From: Peristeroidobacter soli | GTDB taxonomy: Bacteria; Pseudomonadota; Gammaproteobacteria; Steroidobacterales; Steroidobacteraceae | Direction: 5' to 3' | DNA length: 64,000 nt | Assembly (NCBI RefSeq): GCF_004138485.1 | Contig: NZ_RYEV01000003.1 | Coordinates: 248,001-312,000, forward strand | Shown here: positions 44,579-52,659 of the stretch, piece by piece | Numbering within the stretch: the first letter of the stretch is position 1 | Layout of the letters: each line of letters opens with the position of its first letter | Notes under the pieces: generated by a model | The model's database searches: none | The model's input: the letters and a program-made list of their open reading frames with translations, nothing else | Told to the model about the DNA's origin: nothing | Made by a program: the position numbers and the translations under genes

Positions 44579-45207
44579 TGATGAGAGCAAGCGTGACCAA
44601 CCAGCGACCCACGATCTTCGTCGTCGACGATGACTCCGCGGTGCGCGACGCGCTGAAGCTGCTGCTTCGATCGGTTGGCCAATCGGTCGAGACGTACGGC
44701 GCCGGCTCGGAATTCCTCGAGGCGTACAGCGAGGATCGTCCCGGCTGTCTGGTGCTCGACATCCGCATGCCGGGCATGTCGGGGCTGGAGCTGCAGCAGA
44801 AACTGAACGAAAAGCACTCCATTTTGCCGATCATTTTTATCACCGGGCACGGCGACGTGCCGATGGCGGTGGAGGCCATGCAGGCCGGCGCGGTCGACTT
44901 CATCCAGAAGCCGTTCCGCGATCAGGATCTGATCGACCGTATCAATCAGGCGCTGGAGAAGGACACCAGCAATCGCGCTGCGCTCGGCGAGCGCAACGAC
45001 ATCCGTCGCCGTTTAGAAACACTGACGCCGCGTGAGCGCGAAGTGCTCGACCTGGTCGTGCACGGCAAAGCGAACAAGGTGATCGCCGGCGATCTGAAGC
45101 TCAGTCAACGCACCGTGGAAATCCACCGCGCGCGCGTGATGGAGAAGATGCAGGCATCGTCACTCGCGCATCTGGTACGCATGGTGCTCGAAGTCGGTCA
45201 AGTGTGA
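44575..45207 (+). CDS. FixJ-family response regulator
   Basis: 210 aa from the first of three ATGs at 44575 (GCAGGGAG upstream; ATGA overlap with the kinase). REC domain with phospho-acceptor Asp in CLVLDIRMPGMSGLEL and Lys in DFIQKPF, then a LuxR/FixJ-type HTH: LTPREREVLDLVVHGKANKV and LSQRTVEIHRARVMEKM. It is the cognate partner of the FixL-like kinase and would activate transcription when phosphorylated. Targets are not visible in the window. Confidence 0.94.
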   Translation: MMMRASVTNQRPTIFVVDDDSAVRDALKLLLRSVGQSVETYGAGSEFLEAYSEDRPGCLVLDIRMPGMSGLELQQKLNEKHSILPIIFITGHGDVPMAVEAMQAGAVDFIQKPFRDQDLIDRINQALEKDTSNRAALGERNDIRRRLETLTPREREVLDLVVHGKANKVIAGDLKLSQRTVEIHRARVMEKMQASSLAHLVRMVLEVGQV

Positions 45208-45510
45208 ACGCGCGTATACGTATACATGTGCGTGCGCTGGAGATGATTTTGCTGAGCTGACAGACGCTTGCGGGCAATCGGCGATTTGCTTGGTTCGACC
45301 TAGAAAAAACCCTTAAAAAACCCTGTGAGAGCAGCGTTCAGCGGCGCTGCCTTCCTTAAGTACAAGTGCGACTTTTTCACAGGTGGCGCTCCGCCAAGAT
45401 AACAGCATGCGACCACGGCCCACAGGCAAGTCCACCGCCCCCAATCCTCCCTGCGGCTCGGGCTTTCCAAGCACAGTGGCCGTGGCCGCTTTTTTCTCAG
45501 CGCAGATCAA
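45208..45510. other. Intergenic stretch between the FixJ-like and lone receiver genes
   Basis: 303 bp. It contains the palindromic GTATACGTATAC at about 45215 and a doubled AAAAAACCCTT-like run at about 45303-45322, but no clear gene. A weak hairpin GCAGCG-ttcagcg-GCGCTGC lies near 45331. It may hold a promoter for the receiver gene. Confidence 0.4.
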
Positions 45511-45912
45511 ATGTTCAGTCCTGCTGTGTCGTACTCCCGCCCCATCGTTGCAGTAATCGAAGCCGACGCAACGGACCGCCGAATGCTTTGTTCTTTGTTG
45601 AGTAACCTGAACGCGGACGTTCAGGATTACGACAGCGCCGAGAGCTATCTCGCGTCGCCGCTCGGCATTCGAGGCGGATGTCTGATCACCGACATGGCCT
45701 TGCCCGGCATGTCCGGTCTGGATTTGCTGAAACGTCTGCGCGCGAATCACACGTCGACGCCGGTGATCTTGTTGGGAGAAGACGCGGATGTGCGCGCCGC
45801 TGTGGCGGCCATGCGCGAGGGGGCGGTGGACTTCATCGAGAAGACGCACGTGGACTTGTCCATCGTGCGTCGCGTCGCGTATCTACTCGATCATTCCCAA
45901 CATACCCATTAA
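45511..45912 (+). CDS. Single-domain response regulator (receiver only)
   Basis: 133 aa. A complete REC fold related to the FixJ receiver: acidic pocket in VAVIEADATDRRML, phospho-acceptor Asp in CLITDMALPGMSGLDLL, and the conserved Lys in VDFIEKTH. There is no output domain. It lies 303 bp after the FixJ-like gene on the same strand and may serve as a phosphate sink, phosphorelay step or antagonist for the FixL-like kinase (inference). A strong hairpin follows the stop. Confidence 0.88.
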   Translation: MFSPAVSYSRPIVAVIEADATDRRMLCSLLSNLNADVQDYDSAESYLASPLGIRGGCLITDMALPGMSGLDLLKRLRANHTSTPVILLGEDADVRAAVAAMREGAVDFIEKTHVDLSIVRRVAYLLDHSQHTH

Positions 45913-45922
45913 GAATAAATTT

Positions 45923-45943
45923 CACCCCGCCTTCGGCGGGGTG
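45923..45943. terminator. Bidirectional terminator-like hairpin
   Basis: Perfect 9-bp stem CACCCCGCC-ttc-GGCGGGGTG between the convergent receiver and DnaJ-like genes. On the minus strand it is followed by AAATTTATTCTT, a reasonable U-rich tract for the DnaJ-like gene; on the plus strand the following sequence is less T-rich. Confidence 0.65.
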
Positions 45944-45989
45944 AGTGTGTTGTGTCTTGGACCCTTCGGCGGGGCGGAAGTGTCGGTTG

Positions 45990-46922
45990 TTACTGCAGCT
46001 CGGCGCGCGGATCGAACGGCAACTCACGTTGCATGCGTTCATATAGCTCGCGTGCTTCCGGCGTATCGGCCGGGGGCAATACGATCTTCAATACTACGTA
46101 TTGATCTCCCGGCGTCGCGCCCGGCAGCCCGCGACCTTTGAGTCGCATGCGCTGTCCCGCTTTCGCATTCGCTGGAATGCGCAAGTCGACGGCGCCCGCC
46201 AGAGTGGGTGTCGGCACAGTCGCGCCGAGTGCCGCTTCCCAAGGCGCGATCGGCAACGTCAAAGTCACATCGCGACCTTCGACTTGAAACAACTTGTGTT
46301 TGCGGAAGCGCACTTCGAGATACAGATCGCCGGCGGGCCCGCCGCCGTGACCGGGGCTGCCCTGACCGGCGAGCCGGATGCGCTGACCCTCGACGATGCC
46401 TTGAGGAATCGTGATCTTCAGGGTGCGAGCCGCACCTTGCCCGCTCTTCAACTCGATGGTCTGCGAGCCGCCGCGGAACGAATCTTCCAGGTCGATTTCG
46501 ATGGCCGCGACCTGGTCGTCGCCCGCCATCGCGAAGCCTCGTCCGCCGGCGCCGCGCGCGCGACCGCCGGCGCCGCGAGCCGCAGCCCCGCCGAACAGTG
46601 ACGAGAAGAAGTCGCTGAAGCCGCCTTCCTGATCGCCGAACGCATTGGAGAACTCGAAGTTCTGACCCCAATCCGGCGGCGGACGGAATTCCTGGCCCTG
46701 GCGCCAGTTGCTGCCCAGCTGATCGTAAGCGGCGCGCTTCTGCGGATCCTTCAGGACCTCGTAGGCTTCCTGCACTTCCTTGAACTTGGCCTCGGCGTCC
46801 TTTTCCTTGCTGACGTCCGGATGATATTTGCGCGCGAGCCGGCGATAGACGCGCTTGAGCTCGTCCTGGCCGACGTCGCGGGCGACGCCCATGATCTTGT
46901 AGTAATCCTTGTATTCAGGCAC
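45990..46922 (-). CDS. DnaJ/CbpA-family co-chaperone
   Basis: 310 aa from a GTG at 46922 (VPEYKDYYKIMGV), with GAGG about 12 bp upstream; a GTG at 46940 is possible. J domain (1-70) with HPD in ARKYHPDVSK, a Gly/Phe-rich linker (GAAARGAGGRARGAGGRG), and the two C-terminal substrate-binding domains (FRGGSQTIELKSG; LPIAPWEAALGATVPTPTL). It lacks the DnaJ zinc finger, so it is CbpA type: it stimulates DnaK ATPase and binds unfolded protein. Length matches CbpA (306 aa). Confidence 0.93.
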   Translation of the reverse strand: MPEYKDYYKIMGVARDVGQDELKRVYRRLARKYHPDVSKEKDAEAKFKEVQEAYEVLKDPQKRAAYDQLGSNWRQGQEFRPPPDWGQNFEFSNAFGDQEGGFSDFFSSLFGGAAARGAGGRARGAGGRGFAMAGDDQVAAIEIDLEDSFRGGSQTIELKSGQGAARTLKITIPQGIVEGQRIRLAGQGSPGHGGGPAGDLYLEVRFRKHKLFQVEGRDVTLTLPIAPWEAALGATVPTPTLAGAVDLRIPANAKAGQRMRLKGRGLPGATPGDQYVVLKIVLPPADTPEARELYERMQRELPFDPRAELQ

Positions 46923-47062
46923 GACGAAACACCACCTCACGCCCGATTCGGGTCGGGCCGTTGCAAGCGACCGATACTAATGCCACCCATGGAAAGGGGC
47001 ACGGATTGTCCGTGTATGGCGACGTAGATGGCGCTTGCTACCGCGCTTTCAAGCGGCGGCAG

Positions 47063-49141
47063 TCAGCGCGTGAGGCGTGTCTGGCGTTTTTTCAAGGCGA
47101 AGACGCCAAGGAGCAGGGCGAGCAGACCGGGGCCGGCGGCACCGCCACCGCCGCCACCACCGCCGCCGCCCGAGGGGCTGGCCGACTGAGTGGCCGACAT
47201 CGTCGAGCCGGTGACGCTGACCGTCGCCGTCGCGGTGTCATTGGCCGCGACCGTATCGATCTGCGCGCTGGAAATCTGTGCCTGAAGGGCGGCGCTGCCG
47301 GCGGTGGCTGCGTTCAGCGTCGCGGTGCCAGTCGCGCTTGCGCCCGGCGCCAGCGAAGCCAGCGAACAGGTGATGCTGCCGTTGCCGACCGTGCAGTCCG
47401 TGCCGCCGAACGTCGCACTGGAAGCCGTAACGCCCTCAGGCAGGGCGACGGTGAGCGTCACTGCTTCGGCGCTATTGTCGGATAGGTTGCTGGCGGACAG
47501 CGTGGCGTTGAAGGATGTGCCTGCCGCGATGGAGGCTGGCGCCTGCACGTTCACCGCGAGGTCCACGTCCGGCAGCGTGCTGATCGTGCCCGTGCCGCGA
47601 TTGTTGTTCAGGTTGCTTTCGTTGGCCGCGCTCACGTTCACCGAGATGGAATGTGACGTCGCGACCTCGCTGCGCAGGGTGAGATTGACCACCGCCGAGT
47701 TGCCGCCGGCGATGTCGCCCAGCTCGCACAGGACCACTCCCGCGCCACTCGTGCACGAACCACCGGTCACGACCGCGTCTTCGATCCTGAGGTCCGGCGG
47801 CAACAGGATCTCGGCGCGCGCATTCGCAGTGGTCATGCCGCCCACGTTGCGCACGGTGAGATTCCATTGGAACGAATCGTCGAGCGGGCGCTTCAGAGTG
47901 CCCAGGCTGGCGTCCACGGCGATATCGGCACTTGCCAGCGCGGTCACGCAGCTCGCGCTCGCGGCCCGCGCCTTGATGATGTTCAAGCTGCAGGTGGAGA
48001 ATTTGTCGCTGCCATTGATCGACGGCGACATGAGATAGGAACCGACCGGGGTGCTGGCGCAGGCTTCATTGCTATCGCCGTCGTGAGGCGCGCCGAAGCT
48101 GTGACCGATTTCGTGAGCGGCGATCAACGATTCCACCCAACGCGTGTTGCTGGATTCGGTGAGGCCGACGCCGAACTGGCGGCTGCAAACGTTGTTGACG
48201 TATGCGATGCCCACCGTCGTGCCATCCAGATTGCGGCCGGTGAACAGGTGCGTCAGGCCGCGCGAATACAGATTGGGCGAGCGGTTGCGCAGATCGCCCA
48301 GCTCGCTGAGCAGCGAGTTCGCCGAAGTGGTGGCGGACAGCGAGTCGCCGATGTCGACGCTCGGCACGCTGATCTCGATGCCCAGCTGCGAGCTGAAGAT
48401 GCCGTCGACGTTGTTGAGTCGACGCAGGATCTCGTCGCGGGCCTGCGCTTCGGTGCCGAAGCGGTTCATGAACAGGACGTCGCCCAGCGCGGAGATTTCG
48501 ATGCGCTTGGTCGCGCCGACCGCCTGCATGACGGCGGGCGAGCCTTTGAGCTCGCCGAGCATGGAGCTGTAAGCATCGGAACCCTTGCGGGCTTCAGTGC
48601 TGGCGTCCGAGCCGCAGGAAGCAGCGCCGGGAGCCATCAGCACGTCCTTGAGACGGAAGATGGCAGTAGCGTCCGGGTCGGCTGGCGTATTCGCGGGCAG
48701 CGAGCCCTGCAGGTCTTCCACTGGCTCGATGACGTACAGTTCGGAGCCGTCCCAGAGCATGCCTTCGATCTTGCCGTCCGCGATCGAGACGCGGGCCCAG
48801 GAGCCGGCGGCATCGTTGATGCGGCCACGGTAGAGCACGAGGTCGCTGGCGCCGGCGCCGGACTTGCGTTGGATCAGGGTGGAGAGCTTGTCGTTGGGCT
48901 CGAGCGTCACCACGAAGCGGCGGCCGTACGCGTCGAACTGCAGTTCGCGCGTCGGGGAAGACTTTTGCTGACCGATGCCGCTGGCCGGAGCGGCGAGCTG
49001 CAGCGGTTCGTAGTAAAGGATCTGGGAGTCGGCGCGCTCCAGGCCGAATGCGGACCCCGTCACAGCGCTGCAAACGATGGCTGCGAGCCACTGAAGGCGT
49101 CCGCCAAGCCGCTTGGCGCCGTTATGCGTTCCGCCTCCCAT
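47063..49141 (-). CDS. Secreted metzincin metalloprotease with C-terminal Gly-rich anchor
   Basis: 692 aa. Signal peptide (ends near GSAFG), propeptide-like region (about 35-200), M12-type catalytic domain with AAHEIGHSFGAPHDG (H343, H347, H353) and a Met-turn YLMSPS (M371), then two DUF11-like Ig-fold repeats (about 405-660). The C-terminus is a ten-Gly run, one hydrophobic helix (GPGLLALLLGVFALKK) and a basic end, resembling GlyGly-CTERM signals processed by rhombosortase. Cell-surface or secreted protease expected; no rhombosortase is in the window. Confidence 0.88.
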   Translation of the reverse strand: MGGGTHNGAKRLGGRLQWLAAIVCSAVTGSAFGLERADSQILYYEPLQLAAPASGIGQQKSSPTRELQFDAYGRRFVVTLEPNDKLSTLIQRKSGAGASDLVLYRGRINDAAGSWARVSIADGKIEGMLWDGSELYVIEPVEDLQGSLPANTPADPDATAIFRLKDVLMAPGAASCGSDASTEARKGSDAYSSMLGELKGSPAVMQAVGATKRIEISALGDVLFMNRFGTEAQARDEILRRLNNVDGIFSSQLGIEISVPSVDIGDSLSATTSANSLLSELGDLRNRSPNLYSRGLTHLFTGRNLDGTTVGIAYVNNVCSRQFGVGLTESSNTRWVESLIAAHEIGHSFGAPHDGDSNEACASTPVGSYLMSPSINGSDKFSTCSLNIIKARAASASCVTALASADIAVDASLGTLKRPLDDSFQWNLTVRNVGGMTTANARAEILLPPDLRIEDAVVTGGSCTSGAGVVLCELGDIAGGNSAVVNLTLRSEVATSHSISVNVSAANESNLNNNRGTGTISTLPDVDLAVNVQAPASIAAGTSFNATLSASNLSDNSAEAVTLTVALPEGVTASSATFGGTDCTVGNGSITCSLASLAPGASATGTATLNAATAGSAALQAQISSAQIDTVAANDTATATVSVTGSTMSATQSASPSGGGGGGGGGGAAGPGLLALLLGVFALKKRQTRLTR

Positions 49142-49928
<787 letters not shown>

Positions 49929-49975
49929 AGCGACTCGGGCATTGAGCTGCGCAGTCCCTGCTCCGCTCAAGCCCT

Positions 49976-50097
49976 GGGTGGCCATCCATGGCCACCCGCT
50001 CGGCGGAGCGAAGCATGCTTCGCTAAAAGACACCGCCGAGCCCTGCCACTCGCGCTTGAGGCGCAGAGGGGAAAAGGCGCGACTTTTCCCCCTGCGC
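49976..50097. repeat. Array of three strong hairpins between glnB and the oxidoreductase
   Basis: (1) GGGTGGCCAT-cc-ATGGCCACCC, 49976-49997. (2) A perfect 18-bp palindrome AGCGAAGCATGCTTCGCT, 50007-50024, itself enclosed by CTCGGCGG (49999-50006) and CCGCCGAG (50033-50040). (3) GCGCAG-a-GGGGAAAA (50061-50075) with TTTTCCCC-CTGCGC (50084-50097). The first can end glnB mRNA; the whole array is REP-like. No long T-run follows. Confidence 0.7.
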
Positions 50098-50154
50098 TCG
50101 CCGTCTGCGCCGGCGGGCACGTCCCTGTGCCTGGGGTGGCGTAAACTAGCTCTC

Positions 50155-51123
50155 ATGACCGGCATCATTCGCTTCCATGAAACAGGCGGCCCCGACGTTC
50201 TGCGTTGGGAATCCATCGAGCTGGGCGAGCCCGGACGCGGCGAGGTAAGGCTGCGGCACGGGGCCGTCGGCGTGAATTTCATCGATATCTACGAGCGCAA
50301 CGGCCTCTACGAGAAGTCGCTGCCCGCCACCCTGGGCAAGGAAGCGGCCGGGGTCGTCGAGGCCGTCGGCCCCGGCGTCAAACAGGTGAAAGTCGGCGAT
50401 CGTGTCAGCTACGCGCAGGGTTCGGGCGGCTACTCGGAAGCCCGCGTCATGTCGGCCGACGATCTGGTCCGGCTCCCTGACAACATCGACGACCAGACTG
50501 CCGCCGCCGCGACCTTGAAAGGTCTGACCGCGCAGATGCTGCTGCGTCAGGTCCATCGCGTGAAGAAGGGCGACGCCTTGTTGATCCACGCCGCCGCCGG
50601 TGGCGTCGGGACGATTCTCGTGCAGTGGGCCCGTCATCTCGGCGCGACCGTCATCGCGGTGGTGGGCTCCTCCGCCAAGGCCGATATGGTTCGCGAACTG
50701 GGCGCGCAACACGCGTTGCTCAGTGACGATGATTGGGTGGGTCAAGCCAAGGCCATCACCGGTGGACGAGGCGTCGCGGTCGCGTATGACTCGGTCGGCA
50801 AGGACACCTTCATGCGCTCGCTCGACACCATTCGCACCCGCGGATTGATGGTGAGCTACGGCAATGCTTCGGGCGCGCCGCCGGCGATTTCACCGCTGGA
50901 GTTGTCCAAGCGTGGCTCGCTGTATCTGACGCGACCCACGATGTTTCATTTCACCTCGACGCGTGCGGCGCTCACCAAGGCGGCGAGCGAGCTGTTCGAT
51001 CTGATGGGGCGCGGTGTGATCAAGGTTCACATCGGCCAGACCTATCCGCTGAAAGAAGCGGCCCGCGCGCATGCCGATCTCGAAGCCCGCCGCACGACGG
51101 GCTCGACGGTGCTGTTGCCCTAG
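50155..51123 (+). CDS. NADPH:quinone oxidoreductase (QorA-like)
   Basis: 322 aa from the ATG at 50155. Zinc-independent MDR-family enzyme: GVNFIDIYERNGLY and GKEAAGVVEAVGPGVK in the catalytic domain, and the NADPH-binding motif AAAGGVGTILVQWARHLGA. It has no zinc-site Cys residues, as in QorA, and should reduce quinones by one electron. Most similar in pattern to E. coli QorA. The TAG stop overlaps the convergent glutathione-transferase-like gene by 4 bp. Confidence 0.92.
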   Translation: MTGIIRFHETGGPDVLRWESIELGEPGRGEVRLRHGAVGVNFIDIYERNGLYEKSLPATLGKEAAGVVEAVGPGVKQVKVGDRVSYAQGSGGYSEARVMSADDLVRLPDNIDDQTAAAATLKGLTAQMLLRQVHRVKKGDALLIHAAAGGVGTILVQWARHLGATVIAVVGSSAKADMVRELGAQHALLSDDDWVGQAKAITGGRGVAVAYDSVGKDTFMRSLDTIRTRGLMVSYGNASGAPPAISPLELSKRGSLYLTRPTMFHFTSTRAALTKAASELFDLMGRGVIKVHIGQTYPLKEAARAHADLEARRTTGSTVLLP

Positions 51124-51728
51124 ATCGAAGTAATCGGCGCCCAGTGCGGCTGCGACGACACGCGATCGCACCAGCTGCGAATGTTTGGATAGGGCGCGAG
51201 ATCGAAGCCGCCCTCGTGCGCGACATGCGTGTACGCGTACAGGGAGATGTCGGCCAGCGTGAATTGATCAGCGACCAGGAAGTTGCGCTCGCGCAAACCA
51301 TCTTCGAGCACGTCGAGCGCCGCGTACCCGCTCTTTTTCTTTTCTATGAGTTTTTCGCCGAGCTCGGCCCGCGTCTTGCCCAGCATTTTCAGCCAGAAGC
51401 GCACCGTGCCGATGTTCGGCTCCAGGTTGTACTGCTCGAAGCACAGCCATTGCCACATGCGGGCGCGCTGATAGGGCTCGTCCGGAATCAGCGCCGAGCC
51501 TTCGGCCAGGAACGAGATGATGGCGTGGCTCTCGGCCAGGCAGCCTTTGCCCGGGATTTCCAGCAGCGGAATGCGACCGTTGGGATTCTTCGCCAGGAAT
51601 TCGGGAGTGCGCGTCGCGCCGATTTTTATATCGAGCTCGATCAGCTCGTACGGCAGCGCCAGCTGCTTGAGCACCAGGCGCACTTTATAGCCGTTGCCGG
51701 AGGGCAGGTAGTCATACAGGCGATACAT
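51120..51728 (-). CDS. Glutathione S-transferase family protein
   Basis: 202 aa from the ATG at 51728 (GGAGAG upstream). Thioredoxin-like N-terminal domain (YRLYDYLPSGNGYKVRLVL, NPNGRIPLLEIPGKGCLAES with the cis-Pro and the Glu-Ser glutathione-binding pair) and an all-helical C-terminal domain (LVADQFTLADISLYAYTHVA). The first-helix catalytic residue is probably Ser in SGNGYK. Likely GSH conjugation or reduction of electrophiles; substrate unknown. Confidence 0.92.
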   Translation of the reverse strand: MYRLYDYLPSGNGYKVRLVLKQLALPYELIELDIKIGATRTPEFLAKNPNGRIPLLEIPGKGCLAESHAIISFLAEGSALIPDEPYQRARMWQWLCFEQYNLEPNIGTVRFWLKMLGKTRAELGEKLIEKKKSGYAALDVLEDGLRERNFLVADQFTLADISLYAYTHVAHEGGFDLAPYPNIRSWCDRVSSQPHWAPITSI

Positions 51729-51855
51729 CGTCTCTCCAATCATCATCGGACGCAGGTACAGGTTCCAAGAACGCGTTCAAATGAATGAACACGCCCAAAG
51801 AAAACATCCTGCCCCGTGATGTTTGCAGAGAACGCCGAAAGCGAATGCGAGCCGG

Positions 51856-52362
51856 TCAGGCGCGGAGCGTGGTCGCTCCCCGCAGAATTGCCAAGGCACC
51901 GCTGCGCACGACTTCGAGTACTTCGCCGAGATTCCCCGCTTCGGCAATGAACCTGTTGATCTGCGCTTCGCTATCGGTCAGTTCGACGGTATAGCTTTCC
52001 GCGTCATCCGACAAGACTCTACCGCCAGCCTTTTGCACAGCGGAGTTCACTGTCGCGAGTTGGGAGCCGGGCACGCGCAGTTTCAGCAACAGCAGCTCGC
52101 GTTCCACGTGCTGATCGCGCGTCACGTCGTCGACGTTGACGACATCGATGAGCTTGAGCGACTGATTGACGATTTGCTGAACGACCGCCTCGGTACCGGT
52201 GGTGACCAGTGTCAGACGCGACACAGTCGGGTCCTCGGTGGGCGCGACGTTCAGCGACTCGATGTTATAGCCGCGGGTCGAGAACAGACTGGCGACGCGC
52301 GTGAGCGCACCGACTTCGTTCTGCAACAGGATGGAGACGATGTGGCGCTTGCGGGGACTCAT
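51856..52362 (-). CDS. ilvN: Acetolactate synthase small (regulatory) subunit
   Basis: Regulatory subunit of acetohydroxyacid synthase in Ile/Val/Leu synthesis; it binds valine for feedback control and activates the large subunit. 168 aa from the ATG at 52362 (MSPRKRHIVSILLQNEVGAL). ACT domain with NEVGALTRVASLFSTRGYNI, then the C-terminal domain (LLLLKLRVPG, SGALAILRGATTLRA). An in-frame ATG at 52428 could add 22 residues. Unusually, it is transcribed divergently from the large subunit gene. The symbol could equally be ilvH. Confidence 0.93.
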   Translation of the reverse strand: MSPRKRHIVSILLQNEVGALTRVASLFSTRGYNIESLNVAPTEDPTVSRLTLVTTGTEAVVQQIVNQSLKLIDVVNVDDVTRDQHVERELLLLKLRVPGSQLATVNSAVQKAGGRVLSDDAESYTVELTDSEAQINRFIAEAGNLGEVLEVVRSGALAILRGATTLRA

Positions 52363-52659
52363 CGCGGTGGCCTTCGAAGTGGCGGGGGCGGTCCAGGCCC
52401 CGGACTGGGGTGTCACTATAGTAGTCATGAGGTCGCGCGAGCCTGGCAAGCGAAAGGGTAGGGGAGCATACGGGACTGCCTTCGGTCAGCCTAGGGCTTG
52501 CGCTGGAGCGGCAGACACGTCCATGTGCCCGGGGCTCGGGCATCCTGCCCCATAAAAGGGTGCCAAATAGACGCTGCACCGACCTTGCTGTAGGCTGCCC
52601 CGGTCGCATAAACCCGGTCGCATTTGCTGCGTCGGGCGCATTTTTTTCCGGAAACAGTC
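52363..52659. other. Divergent ilv intergenic region
   Basis: 297 bp between the divergent starts of the small- and large-subunit genes. It holds both promoters, a TGCCCG-gggct-CGGGCA hairpin at about 52523-52540 and the attenuator-like structure below. The short frames present (for example 52522-52554, ten codons) contain no run of Ile, Val or Leu codons. Confidence 0.5.
52613..52647 (+). promoter_or_regulatory. Attenuator-like hairpin and T7 tract before the large subunit gene
   Basis: CCCG-gt-CGCA-tttgc-TGCG-t-CGGG (52613-52636) is followed by CGCATTTTTTT; the TGCG can alternatively pair with the CGCA next to the T-run. A direct repeat of CCGGTCGCAT (about 52600 and 52615) offers competing pairings. 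This could end transcription just before the GTG at 52660, but the stems are short. Confidence 0.3.

Noticed and set aside
52428-52554. Leader peptide for ilvB attenuation
   Set aside because: The plus-strand frame has no cluster of Ile, Val or Leu codons.
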